From NCBI GenBank assembly GCA_035287045.1, contig DATECF010000158.1:1-8500 (forward strand): a stretch of DNA of 8,500 nucleotides, in the 5' to 3' direction. Shown in pieces: positions 1-5,473 of this stretch. Origin of the DNA: JACPAP01 sp035287045. GTDB lineage: Bacteria > Gemmatimonadota > Gemmatimonadetes > Gemmatimonadales > GWC2-71-9. Below the pieces are notes generated by a model, which was not told the origin of the DNA, did no database searches, and worked only from the letters and a program-made list of their open reading frames with translations. How positions within the stretch are numbered: position 1 is the first letter of the stretch; each line of letters begins with the position of its first letter. The translations under genes and the position numbers were made by a program.

Positions 1-137
1 CGGCGCCCTGGCGGTGTTGACGGAAGAAGAGAAGGAACTGGGCTGCGCGCTGGTCGAGTTGGGTGGTGGCTCCACCAACGTCTCGATTTTCCAGGACGGG
101 AAGATCCGGCACCTGGCGTCGCTCCGGTACGCCGGCG
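1..137 (+). repeat. Left arm of imperfect inverted repeat (ftsA)
   Basis: Aligned by eye, positions 1-137 match the reverse complement of 394-530 without gaps at roughly 88 percent identity. Mismatches are mainly at third codon positions. Similarity stops at about 137, where the right arm continues into GCGCACGTGACC and this arm goes into a different sequence. The left boundary is the window edge, so the arm may be longer. Confidence 0.9.
2..137 (+). pseudogene. ftsA: Inverted fragment of a second, diverged ftsA
   Basis: The plus strand reads in frame from the window edge as about 45 residues of FtsA, including the phosphate-2 motif ELGGGSTNVSIF and the following KIRHLASLRYAG. It corresponds to residues 192-236 of the minus-strand ftsA in this window. 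About 16 of 137 bases differ but only two residues do (Ser to Asn and Ala to Ser next to the GGGST motif), so this copy evolved under purifying selection as a real ftsA somewhere. After the YAG the frame continues open for hundreds of codons, but that continuation is only the antisense of the other ftsA and is not protein-like. Whether an N-terminal half exists to the left of the window cannot be seen. It may be a remnant, one side of an inversion, or a piece of a related genome joined by mis-assembly. Confidence 0.8.
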
Positions 138-1102
138 GGCAACCGCCCGCCGAACCCCGCCTGCTCGATCTCCCGCAACACCAGACCGAAGATCTCGTCC
201 AGCCGCTGGTGAATGATATGGGCCAGCAGCTCGCGCTTGGCCTGCCGCGGGCCCTGCCCCGGCGTGCTGGGCAACTCGATCATCTCGTCCGGGTCCACCA
301 AGGGCATGTACGCGACCCCCGAGCGCTCCTTCAGGCGTTCCGCGTCGGCCTGCGTCACGCCCAGCCCCTGCACGATGTCGCTGGTCACGTGCGCGCCCGC
401 ATACCGCAGCGAGGCCAGGTGCCGGATCTTTCCGTCCTGGAAGATCGCCACGCTGGTGGAGCCACCCCCCAGCTCGACCAGCGCGCACCCCAGTTCTTTT
501 TCCTCTTCCGTCAGCACCGCCAGGGCGCCGGCCAGGGGCTCCAGCACCAGGTCGGCCACGCGGTAGCCCGCCCGCTCCACCGACTTGCGAAGGTTCTGCG
601 CCGCCGTCCCCTGCACCGAGACCAGGTACATCTCCACCTCGAGACGGAGCCCGGTCATCCCCACGGGATCGCTGATCCCACCCTGGTTGTCCACCTTGTA
701 CTCCTGCGGAATGTGATGCAGGAGCTCGTGGTCCCGCCCCAGGGTCACCGCCCGGGCCACGTCATCGACGCGGTCCACGTCCGCCCGGGTGATCTCCTCG
801 CCCGTCACCGACGCCAGGCCGGTGGAGGTCCGGGCGCTCACGTGCTCGCCCGCGATGCCACAGTGGACGGCGCCCACGGTCACGCCGGCCATTCGCTCGG
901 CATCGCGCAGGGCCTCCACGATGGACCGCGTGGTCTGCTCGATGTCGCGGACCACGCCGCGCCGCACGCCGTTGGAACGGGCGACGCCCACCCCCAGCAC
1001 CTTGGCCCCCGGCAGCCGGGCATCGCCCGTGGCCTCCGCGATCACGGCGCACGTCTTGGTACTGCCCAGATCCAGCCCCGCCACCAGCCGGTCGCGCCTC
1101 AC
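128..1102 (-). CDS. ftsA: Cell division protein FtsA, 3'-truncated at an inversion junction
   Basis: FtsA is the actin-like ATPase that tethers FtsZ filaments to the cytoplasmic membrane and recruits later divisome proteins. The first 325 codons are intact. They hold the phosphate-1 motif AGLDLGSTKTCAVIAE (residues 8-23), the 1C-like domain with AGEHVSARTSTG (84-95), LEPLAGALAVL (188-198), the phosphate-2 motif ELGGGSTSVAIF (210-221), and IIHQRLDEIFGLVLREIE (296-312), ending in LPAGV (321-325). Family members run about 410-440 residues, so about 90-100 are missing: the VLTGG-type adenosine-binding motif and the C-terminal amphipathic membrane helix. Beyond 128 the frame stays open to the window edge but encodes antisense of a second ftsA fragment. 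The start is a GTG at 1102-1100 overlapping the ftsQ stop (GTGA), preceded by GGAG six bases upstream. Identity is certain; the 3' end is not trustworthy. Confidence 0.93.
133..152. other. GC-rich perfect hairpin at the ftsA inversion junction
   Basis: Eight bases (133-140, CGGCGGGC) pair perfectly with 145-152 around a 4-base AACC loop. It overlaps the shared self-complementary octamer CGCCGGCG at 130-137. On the minus strand this is the point where native ftsA codons (Arg-Leu-Pro-Ala-Gly-Val) give way to reverse-oriented ftsA sequence. It has no U-tract, so it is not a terminator. It may have promoted template switching or strand foldback; that is inference. Confidence 0.6.
394..530 (-). 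repeat. Right arm of imperfect inverted repeat (inside ftsA)
   Basis: This is the partner of the arm at 1-137, separated from it by 256 bases (138-393). It lies within otherwise normal minus-strand ftsA and encodes residues about 192-236, including ELGGGSTSVAIF. Nothing at the inner end suggests a mobile element boundary or target-site duplication. Confidence 0.9.
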
Positions 1103-1779
1103 GAGCGACTCCGGCGCGCCACCACCCAACCCTCGAACCGCGCGTCCAGCTCGGCGTAGGGCCGGCCGGTCGCCGCCAGGTGGCGGCGCACCGCGGCGAC
1201 CGCCTGCACGTCGCCGATCGCGGGGATACCGCGCAGCAGCACTCGCCGTGGTCCCACCTCCAGCAGCACCGCGCCCGCCTCCCCCCGCTGCGCCGCATCC
1301 ACGTCCCGGTACAGCGCCGAATCCACGGCGCGCACTTGCGCCAGCGCCCCGAGCACCAGCGTATCCATCCGCGGCACCAGCGGCAACGCCAGCCCGGTCG
1401 CCGTCGGATCGTAGGGCAGCGCCTGCCCGGCCGAGTCCAGGGGCACTAGCCCGCTGGGACCGGGCGTGAACGCCACCGGCACGCGCTCCTCCACCGTGAT
1501 CCGTAGCGTCCCCGGCAACCGCCGGTCGACCCGCGCGCGCACTACTCCGCCTACTTGCTCCACCCGCCGGGCGATGTCCCCGGTATCGTCGAACAGGTTC
1601 TGATCCGGCGCCAGCCCCAGCCGCGCTACCAACTGCTCCGGCGCCAGGTACCGGCTGCCGACCAGCTCCACGCGCCGCACTCGGAAGAAGTCCACCTGCC
1701 GCAACGCCAGCGGGCTCAACACCACGGCGCCCAGCAGCAACCCCGCCCCACCAGTGAACCACAACGCCGGCCGCTTCAC
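1099..1779 (-). CDS. ftsQ: Cell division protein FtsQ (DivIB family)
   Basis: A 226-residue bitopic membrane protein of the divisome that links early and late division proteins through FtsB/FtsL. It has a short cytoplasmic tail (MKRPALW), one transmembrane segment at about residues 7-27, then a POTRA-type domain from FFRVRRVELVGSRYL (31-45) to LPGTLRITVEERVPVAF (88-104), followed by the FtsQ beta domain. The peptide RRLPGTLRITVEER is a typical family signature. The length is on the short side (E. coli FtsQ is 276 residues), with a short cytoplasmic tail. The start is a GTG at 1779-1777 that overlaps the murC stop by two bases (GTGA), and the stop overlaps the ftsA start in the same way, so all three genes are likely translationally coupled. 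No strong Shine-Dalgarno precedes the GTG. Sequence conservation in this family is low, so position in the cluster supports the call. Confidence 0.93.
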   Translation of the reverse strand: MKRPALWFTGGAGLLLGAVVLSPLALRQVDFFRVRRVELVGSRYLAPEQLVARLGLAPDQNLFDDTGDIARRVEQVGGVVRARVDRRLPGTLRITVEERVPVAFTPGPSGLVPLDSAGQALPYDPTATGLALPLVPRMDTLVLGALAQVRAVDSALYRDVDAAQRGEAGAVLLEVGPRRVLLRGIPAIGDVQAVAAVRRHLAATGRPYAELDARFEGWVVARRSRS

Positions 1780-3158
1780 GCCGCCGCACCGGTCAAGCGA
1801 TCGAGCAGCTCGCGGCCCACGCGCGTGATGTCCCCCGCGCCCAGCGTAAGCACCACGTCCCCGGCCTCCACCGTGTCCGCCAACTCACGGGCCAGGGCGG
1901 CCCGCTCCGGGACCCACGACACCGACGCCCCCGCCCGTCGCGCCGCCTCGGCCACCAACCGCCCGCTCACGCCGGCCAGCGGAGCTTCCCGGGCGGCGTA
2001 GACCTCGGTGACCACCACGCGATCCGCCGCCGCCAGCGCCACCCCGAGCGCTTCCCCCAGCACCTGGGTGCGGGAATACAGGTGCGGCTGAAACACCGCG
2101 ACCACCCGCGCATCCGGAAACCGCTGCCGCGCCGCGGCGATGGTGGCGGCCACTTCCGAAGGATGGTGCGCGTAATCGTCCACGACGGTCACCCCCCGGG
2201 CATCGCCCACCGCCTCGAATCGCCGGCCCACGCCGCGAAACTGCGCCAGGCCCTCGAGGGCGCGATCCACGTCCGCCCCCACCGCCAGCGACGCGCCCAC
2301 CGCCATCGCCGCGTTCCGAAGGTTGTGCACGCCGGGCACGGCCAGCACCAGCTCCACCGTTCGCCCGTCCGGCAGCACCAGTCGGGCCCGGCTGCCCAGT
2401 GGGTCGCGCGTCACCTCCGTGATTCGAAGGTCCGCGGTGGCCGACGTGCCCACCAGCCAGCGGGGCACCGCCACCTGCCGCGCCACCCGGGTGGCGCCCG
2501 CGTCGTCTGCCCCGAACAGCGCGTGGCGTGCCCGCCCCGCGAATTCGGAGAAGGCCGCCTCCAACGCCGCGACCGAGCCGTCGTAACACTCCAGGTGGTC
2601 CACCTCGACGTTATTTACCACCGCGATGGCCGGACGGAGCGCGAGAAACGCCCGGTCGTATTCATCCGCCTCAACCACAAACAGCCGATCCCCCGCCATC
2701 CGGGCGTTCCCGCCCCAGCTTGCGACACGGCCGCCGGCGATCCCCGTAGGGTCTCGCCCGGCGGCCGCGAGCGCGTCGGTCGTCATCACCGTGGTCGTCG
2801 TTTTGCCGTGCGTCCCGGCCACCGCGACCACCTCCCCACCACCCACCAGCATGTGGAGCGCGTCGGCGCGACGAACCACCGGTAACCCCGCCGCCCGCGC
2901 CGCCACCAGCTCAGGATGTTGGGACGCAACCGCCGCGGTGTAGACCACCGCTCGCGCGCCAACCACGTGCTCGGGGTCGTGGCCCCGAAAGAGCCGGGCA
3001 CCGGCTTCAGCCATGTCCGCCGCCCCGCTCACATCCGCATCACATCCGGTAACGGCAACGCCCCGGCGCCTGGCTATGAGTGCCAGGGCACTCATCCCCG
3101 CGCCGGCTATCCCCATGAAATGGACGGGTCGGGGATCGTCCGGGGCGAACAGGAACAT
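1776..3158 (-). CDS. murC: UDP-N-acetylmuramate--L-alanine ligase MurC
   Basis: Cytoplasmic ATP-dependent ligase that adds L-Ala to UDP-MurNAc, the first step of the peptidoglycan stem peptide. The protein is 460 residues, normal for the family. The N-terminal UDP-binding Rossmann domain opens with VHFMGIAGAGMSALA (12-26). The central ATPase domain has the P-loop AGTHGKTTTT (114-123), EADEYDRAF (163-171) and NNVEVDHLECY (182-192). The interdomain HNLRNAAMA (278-286) precedes the C-terminal domain with RRFE (312-315), DDYAHHPSEV (327-336), FQPHLYSRT (356-364) and LGAGDI (439-444). DDYAHHPSEV and GTHGKTTTT separate MurC from MurD, MurE and MurF. It starts at an ATG 51 bases after the murG stop, with no recognisable Shine-Dalgarno sequence in TTAGCTGCCCACCG. 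The next gene, ftsQ, overlaps its stop. In many bacteria murB follows or is fused here; it is absent. Confidence 0.97.
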   Translation of the reverse strand: MFLFAPDDPRPVHFMGIAGAGMSALALIARRRGVAVTGCDADVSGAADMAEAGARLFRGHDPEHVVGARAVVYTAAVASQHPELVAARAAGLPVVRRADALHMLVGGGEVVAVAGTHGKTTTTVMTTDALAAAGRDPTGIAGGRVASWGGNARMAGDRLFVVEADEYDRAFLALRPAIAVVNNVEVDHLECYDGSVAALEAAFSEFAGRARHALFGADDAGATRVARQVAVPRWLVGTSATADLRITEVTRDPLGSRARLVLPDGRTVELVLAVPGVHNLRNAAMAVGASLAVGADVDRALEGLAQFRGVGRRFEAVGDARGVTVVDDYAHHPSEVAATIAAARQRFPDARVVAVFQPHLYSRTQVLGEALGVALAAADRVVVTEVYAAREAPLAGVSGRLVAEAARRAGASVSWVPERAALARELADTVEAGDVVLTLGAGDITRVGRELLDRLTGAAA

Positions 3159-3209
3159 CGGTGGGCAGCTAATATAAGGCGGCTACGAAAGTTGCGAAAG
3201 AGCCTTCAC
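3159..3209 (-). promoter_or_regulatory. murG-murC gap, AT-rich, possible internal promoter
   Basis: This is the widest gap in the cluster (51 bases) and less GC-rich than its surroundings. On the minus strand it contains TTATATTAGC, with a sigma70-like TATATT at 3176-3171, about 12 bases before the murC ATG. No convincing -35 element lies 17 bases upstream (TTTCGC is the best), and no Shine-Dalgarno is present. If this is a promoter, the murC mRNA would be nearly leaderless. A promoter is inference; the base composition and missing ribosome site are visible. Confidence 0.25.
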
Positions 3210-3229
3210 TTAGCTCATTAAGGCGGCTA
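3175..3229. repeat. Short direct repeat flanking the murG stop
   Basis: The 11-mer TAAGGCGGCTA occurs at 3175-3185 and again at 3219-3229. On the minus strand the copies read TAGCCGCCTTA followed by ATGAGCT at the end of murG and by TATTAGCT in the gap, so similarity continues with a small difference. It may be a local duplication that created the spacer after murG. Chance is possible for so short a repeat. Confidence 0.5.
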
Positions 3230-4304
3230 TGGATTCGGCAATTCTTCGGGCGGCGTCCGGACGGCCCCGGGCCCGGGCCTGGGCCCGCATCCGCGAGGCC
3301 GTTTCCGGGTGCTCGAGGATGCTCCTCACCGCCGCGAGCAGGGCCTCCGCCGTGAGCCCCGACTCCGGCAAATGGACGGCCGCGCCGGCCTGTCGAAGGG
3401 CCTCGGCGTTCTGCGTTTGGTGATCGGCCGCGGCGCTGGGCAGCGGCACCAGCACCGCCGGCAGCCCGAAGGCGCACAGCTCGGCGGTCGTCATGGCGCC
3501 GGCGCGTGAGACCACCACATCCGCCGCCGCGTAGGCCTCCGCGATGGGATCCCAGAACGGGCGTACCAGGCGGCGCGGCGGCGCGGCGTACCGCCCGTAG
3601 GTGTTCCAATGCCCCGCCCCGGTGCTCCAGCACACGGTCAGGTCGTCCAGCCGGCCACGATCGGCGAGCTCCGCCATGACCGAGTTCAGTCGCTGCGCGC
3701 CCTGGCTGCCGCCGAACACGAAGACCACGCGCGCCTCGGGCGCGATGCCCAGGGCGGCGCGCGCGGCCGCTCGCGTCGGAGCGGACTGCGGTGGCACGAT
3801 GGGGTTCCCGAGGTGCAGCACCTGCGTGCTCCGGCCGACGCGAAGGTGGCGCTCGGCTTCGGGGAACCCCAAATAGACCTGCCGGGCCCGGCGCGCGAAC
3901 CACCGGGTGGTGAGTCCCGGTAACGCGTTTTGCTCCTGGAGCACGATCGGCACGCCGGTCATCGCGGCAGCAAGCAACATGGGCGCGGCCGCGTATCCGC
4001 CGGTGCCCACCAGAACGGCGGGGTGCTCGGTTCGCAACACGCGACGACACTCCGCGATCAGCCGCCAGGAGGCCACCAGCCAGCGGGCGTTGCGCCACCA
4101 GGCGCGGCGATACAGGGGCTCGGCGGACAACAGGTGAAATCGGAACGGCCGCCGTGGAAGCAGGGTCGCTTCCACGCCGCGACGTGCGCCCACCAGCACC
4201 GGCTCGACGTCGGGCCGCACCTCGCCCAGCGCGGCGGCGATGGCCAGCGCGGGCATCAGATGGCCGCCGGTCCCGCCGCCCGCGATGACAATCCTGGCGC
4301 CCAC
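3210..4304 (-). CDS. murG: Lipid II synthase MurG (GlcNAc transferase)
   Basis: Membrane-associated GT-B glycosyltransferase that moves GlcNAc from UDP-GlcNAc to lipid I, giving lipid II on the inner face of the membrane. The 364 residues match the usual length. The N-terminal acceptor domain has GGTGGHLMPALAIA (10-23), the second glycine-rich loop GTGGYAAAP (100-108) and LQEQNALPGLTTR (122-134), with GNP at 166-168. The C-terminal donor domain has FGGSQGAQRLN (197-207), SRAGAMTTAEL (266-276) and PLPSAAADHQTQNA (287-300), which contact the UDP-GlcNAc. The start is a GTG at 4304-4302, 38 bases after the ftsW stop. It puts the first glycine loop at the family's normal distance from the N-terminus, although no good Shine-Dalgarno precedes it. 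The arginine and alanine rich C-terminal stretch RMRAQARARGRPDAARR (339-355) follows local GC-rich repeats. Confidence 0.97.
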   Translation of the reverse strand: MGARIVIAGGGTGGHLMPALAIAAALGEVRPDVEPVLVGARRGVEATLLPRRPFRFHLLSAEPLYRRAWWRNARWLVASWRLIAECRRVLRTEHPAVLVGTGGYAAAPMLLAAAMTGVPIVLQEQNALPGLTTRWFARRARQVYLGFPEAERHLRVGRSTQVLHLGNPIVPPQSAPTRAAARAALGIAPEARVVFVFGGSQGAQRLNSVMAELADRGRLDDLTVCWSTGAGHWNTYGRYAAPPRRLVRPFWDPIAEAYAAADVVVSRAGAMTTAELCAFGLPAVLVPLPSAAADHQTQNAEALRQAGAAVHLPESGLTAEALLAAVRSILEHPETASRMRAQARARGRPDAARRIAESIAALMS

Positions 4305-4342
4305 GGACTACCGGGGCCCGTCGTGCGCCGCCGGAAACCGAC

Positions 4343-5473
4343 TCACCGGCCCCGGCCCCGTCCGCGCCCGACGCTGATCAGCACGCCGGCGGCGACCATG
4401 GAGACCACCAGGTTGGTGCGCCCGTACGAGAGCAATGGAAGGGGAAGGCCCGTCGTCGGCACCAGCGCGAGAGACACGGCCATGTGAACCACCGCGGAGA
4501 TCCCAATCAGCGCGGTAAGCCCGGTCGCGAGCAGCATGCCGAAGCGGTCCGCCGCGGTACGGGCGATGCGGAAGCCGAGGCCGATGAACGTGGCATAGAG
4601 CAGCACGATCAGGCACACGCCCACGAACCCCCACTCCTCGGCGATGGTGCTAAACAGGAAATCCGAGTACGCGTAGGGAAGGTATCCGAGCTTCTGCTGC
4701 CCCTCACCGAACCCGACCCCGAACACGCGGCCCGCGCCCGCGCCGATGACCGACTGGGTGATCTGCCAGCTCAGCTGCTGCGTATCTTCGCCGGGGCTCA
4801 AGAACGTAACCACGCGCGCCAGACGGTACTGCACGGCGACGATCTCGTACCAGGCCATCGGCACCGCGGCGAGGCCGAGCAGCAGGAAGTGGCCGATGCG
4901 TGCCCCGGCGGTGAAGAGGATGACCCCGGCGAGCAACCCCACCAAGATCGCGGTGGAGAGGTTGGGCTCGAACAGGATCAGCGCGCTGACCGGGACCACG
5001 ATCATTATGAACGGCAACACGCCGCGCTTGAACTCACGGACCATGTCGCCTTTTTTCGCCGCCAGCATCGCGGTCCACGCCACCACGGCGAGCTTGGCCG
5101 CTTCCGAAGGCTGAAAGGTGATGACGCCGAGATCGATCCACCGCCGGGCTCCGTTGAGCTCGGGAGCGATCGCGCGGGCGCCCGGCACGAAGGGCACGAG
5201 GAGCAGCAGCGCGGACCCGCCGATCAGCGGCCAGGCCCATCGCTCCCACACGTGGTAGTCCACGCGGGCCGCCATCAGGAACAGGATGCCACCCAGCAGG
5301 ACGCCCGCCGCCTGGCGCATCGCGAACGCCGACCCCGGCTCTCCGCGCTGGACCGCCACCACGCTGGAGGCGCCGTACACGGCGGCGATCCCGAACACCA
5401 CCAGCGTGGCCGTGACGACCGCCAGCAGCCGGGTCTCCCAGACGGCGCGCTCCGGGGCCATCGCCCCCGTCAT
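4343..5473 (-). CDS. ftsW: Septal peptidoglycan glycosyltransferase FtsW (SEDS family)
   Basis: Polytopic inner-membrane SEDS protein that polymerises lipid II at the septum together with the class B PBP FtsI. The protein has 376 residues and many hydrophobic helices (about 10 expected). Visible family motifs are NGARRWIDLG (107-116), FQPSEAAKLAVV (120-131), EPNLSTAIL (169-177), the extracytoplasmic loop GVGFGEGQQKLGYLPYAYSDF (252-272) with the catalytic-type Asp271, IAEEWGFVG (277-285), and PTTGLPLPLLSYG (339-351). FtsW rather than RodA is chosen because it sits between murD and murG. The start is the ATG at 5473, overlapping the murD stop (ATGA) with GGAGG seven bases upstream; a second ATG four codons later is possible. 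A longer open frame to 5638 is antisense-like murD overlap and is rejected. Odd points: SYGRTN replaces the common SYGGSS-type motif, EPN stands where a PD is common, and the protein ends in a Gly-Arg repeat tail. Confidence 0.96.
   Translation of the reverse strand: MTGAMAPERAVWETRLLAVVTATLVVFGIAAVYGASSVVAVQRGEPGSAFAMRQAAGVLLGGILFLMAARVDYHVWERWAWPLIGGSALLLLVPFVPGARAIAPELNGARRWIDLGVITFQPSEAAKLAVVAWTAMLAAKKGDMVREFKRGVLPFIMIVVPVSALILFEPNLSTAILVGLLAGVILFTAGARIGHFLLLGLAAVPMAWYEIVAVQYRLARVVTFLSPGEDTQQLSWQITQSVIGAGAGRVFGVGFGEGQQKLGYLPYAYSDFLFSTIAEEWGFVGVCLIVLLYATFIGLGFRIARTAADRFGMLLATGLTALIGISAVVHMAVSLALVPTTGLPLPLLSYGRTNLVVSMVAAGVLISVGRGRGRGR

Noticed and set aside
133..152. Hairpin considered as a transcription terminator for ftsA
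   Set aside because: It lies inside coding sequence of both ftsA copies and no T-run follows on either strand.
14..1159. A 381-codon plus-strand open frame starting with an FtsA-like sequence
   Set aside because: Only the first 40-odd codons are FtsA. The rest is the antisense of minus-strand ftsA, rich in His, Arg, Pro and Gln, and is not a protein. It is a product of the inversion junction, not a fusion gene.
3266..3277. 12-bp GC palindrome CCCGGGCCCGGG
   Set aside because: It is explained by Ala/Arg/Gly codon repetition near the murG C-terminus and has no flanking signal.
3169..4098. Long minus-strand open frame overlapping murG
   Set aside because: It is an out-of-frame shadow of murG with Arg, Gly and Ala low-complexity composition and no family motif, as expected at high GC.
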